64,000 nucleotides of DNA from Anaeramoeba flamelloides (GCA_027625915.1 JANTQA010000033.1:6510001-6574000); one strand, 5' to 3'; shown: positions 1 to 12,900, numbered from the stretch's first letter. Made by a program: numbers and translations. The notes: generated from the letters alone by a model not told the origin.

Positions 1-183
1 ATATTGATTGTTTTTTTTTTGAAACAAAAAAATATATTTAATTTAATAAATAAATAAAAAACAAAATCTTATAAAAAACAAACTACTCTCAAGAATTTAT
101 GTGGTAGAAATTGTTTAAAAACATATTTTCAAAAATTAAAAATCATTTTTTTTTTATATTTGAGTTTTATTTCAAAATAAAAT

Positions 184-2421
184 ATGAAAGTTTTTTTAAT
201 ATTTGTAAGATCTCTTTAATTTTTGTTTTTTTTTATTTTTATTTATTTTTTATTGGAGTTTGTTTTTTCCCCGATTGGTTTTTACCAAAAGGTTGAAAAA
301 ACACGAAAAAAAAAAAAACAATAAAACATACAGCCACACCTAGACTAACACGAATTTTTATATCAATCAAATTTTCGATTCTGATGTAGACTCACAGTCG
401 ACTTGGAGTGTCTATTACAAAAATATCCAATAATCATTTCCCAATCAATAATAAAAAAAACCTTGAAAAGTAAATTCATTTCTTAATTTCAATTTCTTAT
501 TTTTAATTAATTTTGATAAACAAAAACAAAACAAAAAAATGAAAAATAGAGTCTAGTTATTGTACTTTGTCTTTGTTTCGGACATGTTGAAGGATTCCAT
601 GGAAGTAAGTACGAAAAGAAGAAAAATGCCTTCCAAATGGAACAAAACCCATCAAGAGAAACAGGAGAGCTGGTTGTTCAATTGAAAGACAATGTTAGTG
701 TTGAAGAGTTTGTTGCCCAAACAGGGATGGTCTTTGTCAGGAAATTAAAATTACGAAAGGATTATTATCTATTCAAATATGATAGAGTGAATCATAAGAA
801 TGGCTTAGACTCAATTCCAGTTCTTAGTTTGGAAACACTGGCAGTTTCGTATGAAAGGAACAGATATCACAATAATGTACCAAGCGAATATAACCCAACT
901 GATTCACTATTTTATGATCAATTCCATTTAAAAAACACAGGCCAATATGATGGTAAAACTGGTGTGGACGCTAATGTGTCACCTGCTTGGGACAAGGGAT
1001 ACTTTGGAAAAAATATCACGATTTCAATTCTTGATGATGGTGTGGACCATGCCCACGAAGACTTGTCAAGCAATTTCATGATGAAGGGATCTTGGGATTA
1101 CTGTTTGGATCAGAACGATCCCATTGGTACACGTAACGATACACATGGGACCTCGTGTGCTGGTATTGCCGCAGCAACAGATGGAAATGGTGTTTGCGGA
1201 TTAGGTGTGGCCCCAAAGGCTAATTTCAATATGAGAAGGATTCTATGTGATGGTTCAACATATAGTGACATTGCTGAAGCTTTGACTGATGAAAGTCAAG
1301 GAGTGATTCATGTTACCAGTAATAGTTGGGGACCAGTGCAGTGTGACAAGGATGGATGTTATTATTGGACAACACCTTCATTTGTAAGGGATGCTGTTCT
1401 CGATGCAGTTCAAAATGGAAGAGAAGGGAAGGGTATAGTGTATGTCTGGGCAGTTGGGAACTATGCAGAATACGGGGGAAACGTCAACTTTGCTCGAGGT
1501 TCCAAAATAGCACAAGTCATTGGCGTAGCTGCAGTCAATAACGATGGAGGGCACTCATTTTATTCCAGTGTAGGATCGGCCATTGTTGTTAGTGGAGTCT
1601 CATCAGGGTATAACTCGAAGGGCAACTATACCGGAACACGAACAACGGATCGAGCAACAACAACAAGCTGCAGGGACGATTTTGGGGGTACATCAAGCGC
1701 AACACCTGTAGTTGCAGGAGTGGTGGCACTCATTCTCGAAGCAAACCCAAATTTAAATTATTGGCAAGTGCAACAAATTATAATTGAAACAGCCTCTCGT
1801 GAAAATTTACAAACAGACAATTGGATTCAGAATTCAAAAGGGTTCTATTATCATGAACACTTTGGATTTGGTCTAGTCGATGCATCAGCTGCTCTTGATG
1901 CAGCCCTAAATTGGGATGCTGATCCTACTTTCGAACAATTCGAAACAGATTTGCAAACTGTCAACAAAATCATCCCTGATAATGGTGGAAGTGATGATTA
2001 TCTTACAGAAAAAATTCAAGTCGAGAAAAACTACACAATTGTTGGTGGTGTTGAAATCCGAATCTCAATTACACACGATTTCATTGGAGATATTGGGATC
2101 CACTTAGAATCACCCTCGGGTACCAATATAGATATAGTCGAACCCCATATCGATTACAACCCCAATTTACATAATTATCCTTTGTTTGCAAAAAATTTCT
2201 ATGGAGAATCTTCAAAAGGTGAATGGACTATTCGTGTCTACGATGGTTATGAGGACGACATAGGTACGCTTGATTCATACAAATTAATTTTTTATGGTAT
2301 CCCTCATGAATCCGATCCTACCCCTACACCTGATCCCTCAGGCAGTATTTCCAATTTCGGAAACTATTCCTTTTTATTATCATTTTTCTTATTAGCAATT
2401 ATCCAACTTATCATCTTTTAA
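184..2421 (+). CDS. Kexin/furin-family subtilisin-like proprotein convertase (two exons: 184-204, 550-2421)
   Basis: Secreted or membrane-bound calcium-type serine protease that cuts precursors at basic sites in the secretory route (family knowledge). The continuous frame from the ATG at 637 gives 594 residues. I extend it by splicing 184-204 to 550, giving 630 residues and a clear signal peptide: MKVFLIF joined to SLVIVLCLCFG. In the 630-residue numbering the prodomain covers about 37-112 and ends at ERNR, where furin has its RTKR autocleavage site. The catalytic residues are Asp169 (ILDDGVDH), His206 (NDTHGTS), oxyanion Asn311 (AVGNY) and Ser389 (GGTSSATP). A P/Homo-B domain follows at about 474-591 (DFIGDIGIHLESPSG, GEWTIRVYD). 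A Pro/Thr/Ser-rich linker leads to a C-terminal hydrophobic stretch (613-630) with no polar tail, so it is a membrane anchor or a GPI signal. All key residues are present and the gene looks functional. The class call is firm; the first exon is inference. Confidence 0.9.
205..549 (+). other. Proposed intron 1 of the convertase gene
   Basis: GTAAGA donor directly after the MKVFLIF codons, and AAAATAG acceptor at 549. Splicing is phase 0 and joins two halves of a signal peptide. Without it the frame starting at 550 is open and hydrophobic but has no start codon: an in-frame TAG lies at 547-549, and the ATG at 539 is in another frame and stops after five codons. Its length (345 nt) matches the second Ras intron (341 nt). 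Confidence 0.6.
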
Positions 2422-5400
2422 AGTCCATTTTGATTCATCATCTTTTAAATGTCAATTTTGATTGATTTTATTCTTTATATTTTTTATTAAAAAATACAAA
2501 CTTCTATATTTTTCTTCAAGAACTGAAAATTTTCATTCAATATTTTGGAATCCAACTTCAACATTATAAATAATAAAAAAGATAATTATTTTGTTTTTTG
2601 ATTTATTTTCTGATTATAATTGAAAAATTCGTTTCGATCATTTAGAAACTAAGAAATTCTCATTTTTTTTTTGGTTGAAATTCTTAAAGTAGTATTCCTG
2701 GTAAAGGAAAATTTTTCACTTTTTTAAAATTTTGAAAAGGATCAGAAAAAAATATTTTTTACTTTGGGTATCTCAAGGATTTTTATTATTTAAAGTACTT
2801 CATTCATTCAATTTTTTAAATTTTTTTTTCAAAAATCTCAAAGAAATTGCCACAATAGAATGTATTGTTGATTTGCTTAAAATAGAGTTTCGAATGTTGA
2901 ATAACTTATCTTTTATCCTTGTCTCAACATTCTATAGTGGCATTTAATTTTTTCAATATCTTATTTTTTCATCATTTTTGAATTTTTTTAAACGATAACA
3001 ACAAAAAGCAATTAGAAAGATTTTTTACTCAGTTACATTTGGGTTAAATGGATTTTATTTAACAATAACAACAATATTACAATTGGGAGAATCACAAAAG
3101 GAAATATGAATAGGGCTTTAATAACTAAAAGGATTTCCAAAAATAATAATTATATACAAAACATATCTGGTTAGGGTTTAAACACTTGGATTTCGTGGAA
3201 ATGGAGAATTGAATATGATTATATTTTATCAAAATTTTAAACCTTAAAATAGCTATAAGTTTTATACTAAGAATCTAAGATTATATTCCCCTAAAAAAAA
3301 ACTATTTAAAAAAAAAAAAATGAAATTTAACCAATTTTATCAATTCTTTTCTCTGTTTTTTATTTTTTAACATTACTTTTAAAAAAATATCAAATATTTT
3401 TTTTTAAAAATTATTAGAGAATCAACGATCACACCCCTCTAAAATAAAATACTCTTTTCTCATCTCTCTCAAATTTTTATCAAGTCGTAAGCCAAGTTCC
3501 TCACTTATGCATTATTGTTTTTTATTTTTTTTTTCTTTTTTCTCAGAAATCAAGGACTTTTTTGATTTTTTGGGATATTATGGAAATTTTTGACATATGA
3601 AGATTTTTCTAATTTGGTTCAAAAAACAATTTACCCAAAAAATCAAAAGGCAAAGTGCAATTTTAAGGTGTTATGGGTCACCACAGATTCGTATATAATT
3701 AAAGTATATTGTAATTAGATGTCAATGATATTAGTACTACACTGCTTTAAGGGTCTAAGCGACTCTAAAAAGTATATCCAAAAAAATTATTGAACAATAT
3801 ATTATTGGATTATTTACCAATGATCACCATTAAAAATTTTGATTTTTAGAAAATTGTATTTTAATTTCAATTCGAAATCTAAAGATATTAAATTCTGGAA
3901 TATTATTATTTTCTGGTTTCTAAATCCTATTTAGAATTTTCCAAAGTAATTATTTTTATAATTTTTAAATATCAATGATTAAATCTATAATCATCATAAT
4001 AAAACCCTAAAGAATAAATAGTTTTGTTTCCTTTTTATAAATCTAATTTTCAATATATTTCTAACATTCCAGAAATTAATCTGTCAAAAGAATCGATTAC
4101 TTCATTATTTAATTTTTTAATTAAAATTGATTTTTTGTCCCAACTATACTCCTATTTTTCAAGATCGTTTAAGAAAGATATTTTGTAATTTCAAAGTCTG
4201 GAGATTGATGTTTCAACCTCTAGATATTTAATGAAATGTCGATTTTTTTTTGAAATTGTTGGGTTTTTAACTAATACAAGGATCACTTGTTAATTGATTT
4301 AGATCAATAATTATTGCTACTTTACTCATCGATTTTTACAGACATTTGAACGATGGTGAACCAATGCAATTACACTCAATAATAACATACTTTAATCTTA
4401 GGTCTCTTCTTGGTAGACATAACCACTTAAATAAATACAATTATTTTAATCCAAAAAAATAAAATAGCCATTGTAAATAGAATTGATTACTAAAAACGAA
4501 AACTAAAATCAATTAAAAGAAGAAACAAATTATCTTCAAATAATAATACATTATATTATTTTCAACCAATCCAACAAACACAATTTAATTCTACTTTATT
4601 ATTGAAATCGTTCAAGCGGTTTTTGAAATCACAAAAATAGTCGATTTTTTGATAAAATTTTTACTAATTGATCAATCTAAGAAAAATCCCATGCCTAAAA
4701 ATAGTATTAAAAAAAACTGTTATTGTGTTGAGTCTTTCATTTTGTCTTTATTTTTTTCTTTTATTAATAGATCTTACTTTGAATTTTCAGGTTTCTGTGA
4801 TTCATTAATGTTCACATTTAAAAAATAAGTTGTACTTTATCCCCCCCCCTTTCACTTATTTTTCACAATTGTAAATTAATAATTTTTGATCGGAATCTTT
4901 AGATTTTTTAAGCTTTTTTTTTTTTTTTGATAAATAATATAGGGATTTTTCCACTTTTGAACCAAATAAAAAGATAAAATGATTAAGTTATTAATCATTT
5001 TTGAAAATAAAATGAAATCTTGTAAAGATCTTGAAAATTTTTTTTTTGTAATTTGTGTTTAGACTTATGAAATGAATGAGTTAACCTCATTTAAACAATT
5101 TATTGATTTGAGTCTCTTTTTTGAAATCCAAAATTTCACATCTTTCCAAAATAAAACGAAAAAAAGTAACCAATTATTTTTATTAACAACTAAGTTAATT
5201 CTAAAAATTGATAAACACATATTTTTCGTTTTCTGTTGGAATCTATTGTTTTTGAAAGCATTTTTTTTTATTTGGTTTCTTTTTCTTTGATTACTATTTC
5301 AATTCAAATCTTAGCCAATAAAACTAATCGTGGTATAGGTGATTCAATAAATGAATATTTGGCAGAATCTTAACGACATTTTATCAGTTAAATTGAGATC

Positions 5401-6828
5401 TATTATACAAAAAAAATTTTTTCTTTAAGATTTTAAAAATGTTGTTTTATGGTTTTCAAAAAATGAAAAAAAAATTTCCAAAAAAATCGTCAATTTTGAA
5501 AAATTTTTTTAACAAATTATTTGGTCTTATTCACAAGAACCCTTATAACAATTCAAATCATTTTTGGCAGAAAAAAATCAATTTTGAATTTTTAGGATAA
5601 AATTAACTAATTCCAAAATATCTTCAAGAAAATTTTGTATAGAAAAATCGACTTTTATCTTAAAACAAAAAACAAAAATTTAAGAGTAATATTTTTTTCA
5701 TGACTTTAAAACTTTGGTTATTATAACTACTCTTCTTAAAAAAATATAATTATTTTTTAATCCTTTGAATATATCATTTTTTTTGTGAATTAAAAGTTTC
5801 ATCTCATAAAAGAACAAAAATAAATTACATTAATATTACAGACAACAAAGACTTGTTATTGTGTATTTATGAAGGAAATATTTATAAAAATGGTAAAAAC
5901 TTTTTATAATGTAAGAAATAAAACTTATTTAAATTAATTTTGTTATTCATAAAAAATTGAATAAAAAAATTGATCTCACAAAAAATATTCTTTTTTGGAT
6001 TTTTTAATACATCATAAAATGCAAATTTAGGCATATACAAAATTTTTAGGCAGTGTATATCACCAATAACATATTTTAAAATTTTGACTTGTTGTCGTAG
6101 AAGACTGGTCCCTAAATTTAAAATGTATGATATAATACTGAAAAAATAATCAAAATGAAATTTGAAAAAAAAAAAATTAACGAAATGTATCACTGAATTA
6201 ATATGATCTTACCAACTTCTAAGATTTTTTAAAAAAAATTATTTCTGTCAATTTTAATGAAATGATTAAAAATGAATAACACTATACATAATAAAAATGT
6301 TCAAAGGCTATGAAGTGCAGTTTTCTTTATAAAATAAAATGAAGAATACTATTGATATCTTTATTAAATTTAGGACAAAAAGATGGAGAGATACTTTTTA
6401 ATCATAGTGTTTTTTATCAAAAAGAAATATATTTATAGAGAACCAAAAAGAAAATCAAAAAGAAAAAAGAAAATCAAAAAGAAAAATTAAAAATATAAAT
6501 TAAGAATTTTTTCAAAAAATCAAGAATATAGTCATTTTAATAAAGTGAAAACTTTTTTTTATATAATTTTACCAGAATTAAATCTTTTTTAAAGTATTAT
6601 ATTGCAATAAAGTGAAAATATTTTTTTTAAAAAAAGTGCTTTCCTTCACACCCCAACCCCATACACCACATTTAAAGGTTGAGATCTTCACTTTTTTTAA
6701 ACAGAAAACTTCCAAAAAGCTTTAATTCTAAAAAACCTTTTCTCTTTATTAAAACTGAAAACTTTCAAAAAGTTTTGAAAAAGGGAGGGCTTTTTTTAAA
6801 AAATGACTGTAATAATAAAAAAAAATAA
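2422..6828. other. Intergenic, 4.4 kb, no gene seen
   Basis: Very AT-rich. Open frames are short and built from homopolymer codons. The stretch at about 3940-4250 resembles 58610-58930 (listed separately). A C9 run lies near 4842. A purine tract (AGAAAATCAAAA-type) occupies about 6440-6490. No tRNA or rRNA recognised. Confidence 0.6.
3940..4250 (+). repeat. Dispersed ancient repeat, copy A (partner 58610-58930)
   Basis: Both copies share, in order: AAAGTAATTATTTTT, then AATCTA-type spacers, then a shared segment reading TGTCAAAAGAATC in one and TGTCAAACGAATCCATT in the other, then TTTAAGAAAGATATT, then a 'gtctggag/gtctgag' segment. Same orientation, clearly diverged with many indels. No coding capacity seen. 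Confidence 0.45.
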
Positions 6829-9621
6829 TTAATTAAGGTTATGCATAAGTTGTTTAATTGTTTTGTGAAAATTTAACAGAGTTTTGAAATAATTATTAAA
6901 CAAATTTGGATAATTGCCAAAAGGTATTGTAAAAGAGACTAACTCTGGAGCAGGTATTTGTATTTCAGAATTAAGAATTTTTAATATATGGTTGAACCTT
7001 GGCTTCAAATTTTCCAAAGTATTTGAATTGCTTAATTGCAGCCAGGAATTAGTAAAATTTTTTAATAACAAGTGGTTACTACCAAAGGCATAGATTGTCA
7101 TTGAAATGCATCTTTCGGCTTGGTCTAAATTTTCCGAAATCCCGATAAACTTTTTTTGTTTAATTTGTTTAAGGATATACTTAAAAAAGAATTGAGAGAT
7201 TATTGAGATATATTTTAAAATGAGATCAATTTTTTGCTTTCTTTCGTTCCATTCTTTATAAGTTAAAATTAAATTATTTAAACTTTTTTCAATTTTACCT
7301 TCAATAAAGCAATTCAAGGAAAATATAAATTTTTTAATTGCTCTTTGGTATATCTCATATTCAAAATTAAACGAATCAATTTGGAAAGGACTAATTTGTG
7401 AAATTTTCAATAATTCTTTGATTTGCTTTAAAAAGGTGCTATTGTTCAATTCTTTAAATAAATTCTGTTTTAAGAAATAATTAATTAATAATGCATTTGC
7501 CATTTGAATTTCGTTTTTAATTATTGCATAATGAATTACCCCCAATAAGGAATAATCTTTAATTTTGTCTAAATTATTACACCCCTTCCCCTTTTCATTA
7601 CCCTTACCGTTGCCACTGTTATTCTGTATACCATTCAAACAGCTGTTTGGTATTGAATTTTTAATTTTGTTAAAATGAATATTAAAAATATCTTGGAATT
7701 TTTGTAATTTTTGCTTTGTGGAGCTCTTTAAATTATTTTTGGAGTATTGATCCAGTTGGCCCTTAAAAACTAAATTTTGCTTTTTGACCAAATCCACAAG
7801 TTGGTTGGGAATTAATTCTTGGTCACCAATATTGGAAACTTTCATTTTTTGTAAAAATTTAGTATCAACATAGATCAAGCAATATGCAGAAGTGCCCTTT
7901 TTTTCCCCTGTAGAAATTTGCAAAACTTCATTTTCGGAGATTTGTGTGACATTTTGATCATTGAATTTCCACCATTTGTCCTGGGTACAATCCAATACAA
8001 AGGTATAGTAATGTCCAGAATTGACAACTCCAGAATGGATCACCATTGAAAATAGTTGATATTTAATATTTTTTAAATCATCGTATAACGTTTTTAATCT
8101 CAATTCTTCTTTTTCTATTTTTTTTTTGATCTTGTTATACTTCTTATCCATTTGATCCATTTCTGATTGGAAAAATTTTTTCGTTTCTTGAGCTTGGAAA
8201 AAATAGTCGCTATTTGGTATTTTGGTAGTTTGTTGATTAACGATTTGATCATTGACAAAATCAATTGAAGATTGTAATAAAGACTTCAGGGGTATACCCA
8301 AAGACTTGAAATTTTTGAATTCTTTCAGTTCGTTTTTCAATAATTTAATTTTTTCTTTAATAATTTTTTCTTTCTTATTTTTGATATCATATAAATTTGT
8401 GTTTTTTGTTAAAAACCGATCCAAATAAATTTCGGTTTCAAATTTAAATACCGAATTGTCTTTGGTCATTTTTTTTGAATTGAAATCAAAACTGACGCGT
8501 TGTAATTGGAAAATTAACACCTTGGGTAATTTATTAAATTTGCTAATTTGTTGGGCCTGCACAGTTTTTTTTTCTTCCGTAATATATTCAAGCTCGGAAA
8601 TCGTAAATCTTGTGAAACTGGAAATTATGTCGTCTTTTTTGTTATGACCAATGGGCAAAATGATCTGCCCAATTGTCTCTGTTTTTTTGTTAATAATTTC
8701 CCAACTATTTTTGATATTCTGGAGATTCTTATTACCTTTATTCTTTAATAAATTTGATTCGTTTGGGTTAGTCTTGTTGCTTGGAATTCGAAATATGTGT
8801 ACAATTTCTCCAGTAAACAGATTTGTAATTGATTTTTTCCCCTCGTATTTGCCCTCTTTATCCCTTTTATTTTGGTTAATGATCTTGGACGCATACTCGA
8901 AGCCAGTCTCAATTTTGTTGATTAATAAATCATTAAATTCTGTCGGGTCTTCTTGTTTGCCAAATTTGAAGGTCTTGGTTTCTAATGCCTTCCAGATCAC
9001 TGTTGGTGATAGATATTTCTTTCGAGTTAATAACAGCTGACTGAAAAATGCTTGGAGCTTGATCACAAAAGTGATGTCGTTTTCGTTTTCTTTTGTCAAG
9101 TCGCCTCTGTATTTCATTTTTGCTTTTCTGTATTTCTCTAATGGGAAACTTAAAATTGCTTGACGAAACAATGGAATATTAAAATATGTCTGCAACAGTG
9201 AATTTGCAAAGCACGTGTTCCCTAAATTTTTTAACCCCACAGGCGTTCCCATTAATCGTTTGTTCAAATACGGATTGTTCCGACTTGCTAAATTGCTTAA
9301 ATACTCACTCAGAGACAATCGGAGATCATTTTCATATAGCGACTCAAAGCTTTCTTTTTCATTCCCAATCCCTTGGTTGTGGTTGTTTTGTTTTCGTTGT
9401 TCGTGTTCATATGTTTTTAAGCTTTTTTCAATAATAGATTGTAATTGGCGTGATTCTTTCTTGGACATTTGATCGTTTTTTCTTTTTTGTTTTTCTTTTT
9501 CTTTGTTTAACTTTTCCGCAATTTCTAATGCATCGTTGAGATTCTTTGGCTTTTTTTCAAGAATTTTTGTTCTCATTTCATAAGTAAATCCAAAATCCTT
9601 TAAATGATTTGATAAACTCAT
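6829..9621 (-). CDS. Ubiquitin-specific protease (C19), USP25/28-like UBA-UIM-USP architecture
   Basis: Removes ubiquitin from proteins; cysteine protease of peptidase family C19 (family knowledge). I start at the ATG at 9621, because the UBA-like helices begin right there (SLSNHLKDFGFTYEMRTKIL); the open frame runs 57 codons further upstream but that part is low complexity. This gives 930 residues. Order: UBA-like 1-40; two UIM-like acidic/Leu-Ser helices at about 55-75 (RQLQSIIEKSLKTY) and 97-111 (ENDLRLSLSEYL); Cys box with Cys137 in LKNLGNTCFANSLLQ; a KQEDPTEF motif near 222-229; QLQRVSFD near 372; a lysine-rich, coiled-coil-like insert at about 410-520; His box with His537 (SGVVNSGHYYTF) and Asp555 (WWKFNDQNV). 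About 340 residues of helical, Asn/Lys-rich sequence follow. USP25/28 share this N-terminal order and have a long insert in the catalytic domain. No introns; all catalytic residues present. Whether the C-terminal part matches the USP25/28 tail is not decided. Confidence 0.9.
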   Translation of the reverse strand: MSLSNHLKDFGFTYEMRTKILEKKPKNLNDALEIAEKLNKEKEKQKRKNDQMSKKESRQLQSIIEKSLKTYEHEQRKQNNHNQGIGNEKESFESLYENDLRLSLSEYLSNLASRNNPYLNKRLMGTPVGLKNLGNTCFANSLLQTYFNIPLFRQAILSFPLEKYRKAKMKYRGDLTKENENDITFVIKLQAFFSQLLLTRKKYLSPTVIWKALETKTFKFGKQEDPTEFNDLLINKIETGFEYASKIINQNKRDKEGKYEGKKSITNLFTGEIVHIFRIPSNKTNPNESNLLKNKGNKNLQNIKNSWEIINKKTETIGQIILPIGHNKKDDIISSFTRFTISELEYITEEKKTVQAQQISKFNKLPKVLIFQLQRVSFDFNSKKMTKDNSVFKFETEIYLDRFLTKNTNLYDIKNKKEKIIKEKIKLLKNELKEFKNFKSLGIPLKSLLQSSIDFVNDQIVNQQTTKIPNSDYFFQAQETKKFFQSEMDQMDKKYNKIKKKIEKEELRLKTLYDDLKNIKYQLFSMVIHSGVVNSGHYYTFVLDCTQDKWWKFNDQNVTQISENEVLQISTGEKKGTSAYCLIYVDTKFLQKMKVSNIGDQELIPNQLVDLVKKQNLVFKGQLDQYSKNNLKSSTKQKLQKFQDIFNIHFNKIKNSIPNSCLNGIQNNSGNGKGNEKGKGCNNLDKIKDYSLLGVIHYAIIKNEIQMANALLINYFLKQNLFKELNNSTFLKQIKELLKISQISPFQIDSFNFEYEIYQRAIKKFIFSLNCFIEGKIEKSLNNLILTYKEWNERKQKIDLILKYISIISQFFFKYILKQIKQKKFIGISENLDQAERCISMTIYAFGSNHLLLKNFTNSWLQLSNSNTLENLKPRFNHILKILNSEIQIPAPELVSFTIPFGNYPNLFNNYFKTLLNFHKTIKQLMHNLN

Positions 9622-11254
9622 TTGTTTTTTTTTTTTATTTTGGTTTTTTATGATGTTTCGTTTAAAAATTTGGAGTTCTTTTGTTTGTATTTTTTTAAAA
9701 AAAGGTGGTGATGTAAATATTTTGTTTTTTAAAGTCGTAGTGGTGGTGTTCCTTTTCAAATAAATATCTTGAAAAACAAAAAAAATAATCAAATTGTAGA
9801 AAAATGATCAAGTTCTTATTTTAAAAAAGAGTAGATAGCATATCTTTTTTTTATATTTGATTCTATTTTGTTTGGTTTGTTTCTTTAAGTTTCATTTTAA
9901 ACCAACTCTTTCTCTCTTTTTTGATTTTTATAGTTGTTAAAAAAAAGTTTTTTAGATTTTTATGATCACAAACACTAAATACTTTTTCCTTTTTTTTATT
10001 AATAAATTTCCAAGAAATGGTTCATAATTCAGGTTCTCTATTTATTATGTTAAGTACTTTTTGTGATATTAGTTGAGTATATCTTTTTGAACTAAAAATC
10101 TCGAAAGAAAGAAAAGAATATTTGGGAATTGAAAAATAGATAATCAATAAAAATTTTATATTAGATAAAAAATTAATAGAGAACCTAAATGTTTTATTTT
10201 CCAATTTAAGTCATATTTTAAATTCACTAAACTTTTAGGTTATTTTAAAAAAAAAAAAACAGTTTTGATTTTTCCAAAAGTTTTAAGATTATTCAAAAAA
10301 GATGATTGAATAATTTTTTTTACATTTAAGGGTTGAGAACCTACAATAAAATAATTGAGAACCAATAAATTCTGTGGGTTAAAAGAAAATTAAATAAATT
10401 GAAGAACATCTAATTGTTGCTAAAATTCTCTTTATAAAAAATAGGGTTTATCAAAATCAAAAAAATTTCAATATTGAATTATTGTTAAAAATTTGAAGTC
10501 AATTCAGTTGATGGGATTTCAATATTAGAGTTCGGGGTTGACAAATTGAATTCTTAAATTTGTCTTGAAATTCAAATTATTTGTTGAATAATTACATTGG
10601 TAAAAAAATATATAATTAGTGTCAATATCTTTTTCTAATATTATGTTCAGATATTGTAAATATTTTATAAATTTAATTAGCTAAATTAAAAGGATATAAA
10701 TTTGTGTTTTTAGGTTAATAATTGTTGAGTAAATCTTGAAATTATATAATGAAAAAAAAGTTACTTTTTCATCTTCTAAATGCATTTTTCAAATATTTTG
10801 GTGATTATATTGTTCAAAAGATCTTTAAAAAAATACTAAAATTAATCATAAAATAATAATAATTAAAAACAATCTAAATTTTAATCGTGGTATTTGGGTA
10901 ACCATATAATAATTAACAATTTAATAATATTTTTAAATTGATTTTTTCAAGAATTATTTAAAAAATAAAGTATTATTTTACTTTGCAATATTTTCAACTT
11001 CCTTTTTTAAAAAATAACTCGAGCACAAAGATTATCAATTAAAAGGTAGAGAGATATTTTTTAATATGTATTATTTGAATTACCTATTATGCACATTGTC
11101 AGTTATTCAGAAAACACTCACTTTTTTACTATTCAATAATTTAATCAAAATAGTATTTTTTTGAGAGTTCTTTTCTAGTTATAGTCAATATATCAATATC
11201 GGGTCGTACAAGAGGAGAATACAAAATCAGTTCCTCCTTTATCAACTTCATAAA

Positions 11255-11439
11255 CTTTTAATTTATAAAATTTTTACTCAAATGAAATTATTTTTCATTT
11301 TTTTTTTGTGTTACTACTTACCTGTTTTTGATTAATAATTTATCAAATCAATTAAAATCGATTTCTCTAAAACATAATAAAAAAAAGATAAAAAAATGAA
11401 AATTAATTTCATTTAAGTAAAACTTTTATAAATTAAAAG
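11255..11439. repeat. Fold-back inverted repeat, ~60-nt arms
   Basis: Left arm 11255-11313 begins CTTTTAATTTATAAAA and pairs with the right arm 11381-11439, which ends TTTTATAAATTAAAAG. The match continues through AAATGAAATTA and the TTTTCATTTTTTT segment. A few mismatches; about 67-nt loop. Confidence 0.6.
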
Positions 11440-12229
11440 TCTGTTTACCATACTATTTTTTTATTAATTTTGATAGAATTCAGTCCTTAAGATTACAAAA
11501 AAAAATATTTAACTTTGTGTATTGATTTATTTCACTTCAAATTTTAATTTACAACCATTATATTTTTCATCGTTAAAATTTTTTTTTCAAATTATAACCC
11601 AATTTCAAAAAAATAATTGAACAGTGAGTATATTATTTTTTGATTAATTAACAAAAAAAAAATATCCTGAAAAAAATGTTATTTTTTTGGGTTGAAAATA
11701 CTCAGACAATTAATTACTAAAATAGTATTTTTTGAGTTTTGGATTGTTCAAATTTCTTTTGAAAAACCATTATCCCGTTTTATCATTCCCATAATTATTA
11801 TTTTATTATTATTATTACTTTTTGCTGAAAATATCATAATTTATACTAAAGATCCCTTATAAGCCCAAATCTTTGCTCTCTATTTTTAAAAAAAATAAAA
11901 CTCTTTATTGTTAAAATTGCAAGTATATAATTCCTCATAGCCACGAATACGAAAGAGATTAGAACACTGAAAAGTTTAGTGATAGTATTATACCACTTTG
12001 AAAATATTTTAGGAAATACTTTTGTAATAAGGTAAAGTTTGAAATTATTCTGATCTTTTAATTTTGAATTAAATTTGTGTTAAATAGGTTGCATTTTATT
12101 AATAAATTTAAATTTAAAAACGTTACCTAAAGTTATTTTAGAAGATTTTAAACCTTTTTAGGTAAATTTTTACCTTATAAATATCAAAAGATCACCGGGA
12201 TCAAGGATTTGCATCGTTGTTAAATTAAT

Positions 12230-12900
12230 TTGATTCAAGTAACCCAATTATTTGTTCAATCAATAATAAAGAAAAAACCTTCAATTTTCCCTTTAAGGTT
12301 GGAAATCGGATGAATTCTCTTTGTTTATTTAATAATAATGACGAAAACCAAATATTGTTTTTGATTTTGGTTTGAAACAAATCAATATCATTTTTTTGCA
12401 TTTTGTGTATTTTTTTTTTTGGTTTTTTTTTTTTTTTTTTTTTAAAGTCAATTTGAAAAAAAAAAAGTTTGAACTCCAAATTAACATTAAGAAAAGTGAG
12501 ACCTTGTAGGTTCTTTTAAAATCCATACATTTGCAAATCAAAAATATTATTGTAAAATCTTATAATTTTCCTAAAGAAATTGAGAATTTTTGAACAAAAA
12601 GTTCTGATGAAAAGGTACTATATTTTTTTAACATTTTTTTTTTTTTTTGAAATTTTTGGTTTGTTCAGGCTTTTCTTTTATGAATATCACCAACTCTAAT
12701 CTAAAGTTTATTATTTCTCGTATTACTAAACAATCTCAATTTGGTTGAATCTTAGAAAACAGTGATTTTTTCATTTTTGGCTAGGTCCCCTTTGAGTGAA
12801 ATGGAGTTAATATAAGAATTAAATTGGAAAGCAATACTATTTTTTAATCAATATCATATATGAAAATTTTTTCAACAAATAATCATTTTATTTTAAATTC
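12230..12900 (+). repeat. Dispersed ancient repeat, copy A (partner 56200-56770)
   Basis: Shared landmarks in the same order: long T tract followed by AAAGTCAATTTGAAAAAAAA; TTTGTTCAGGCTTTTCTTTTATGA; CTCTAATCT; TCTAAACAATC; GTGATTTTTTCATTTTT; GAAATGGAGTT. Clearly the same ancestral sequence, heavily worn. No long frame in either copy beyond homopolymer-driven ones. Confidence 0.6.

Noticed and set aside
111-296. 61-codon frame before the convertase
   Set aside because: Phe/Lys-only homopolymer frame without an ATG start; it overlaps the proposed first exon in another frame.
539-556. Frameshift near an ATG at 539 as the cause of the missing convertase signal peptide
   Set aside because: An intron 205-549 explains the data without any error: good donor, AG acceptor, correct phase and a complete signal peptide.
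5882-6193. 103-codon minus-strand frame
   Set aside because: Phe/Asn/Lys composition of random AT-rich DNA; a vague likeness to transposase fragments could not be backed by any motif.
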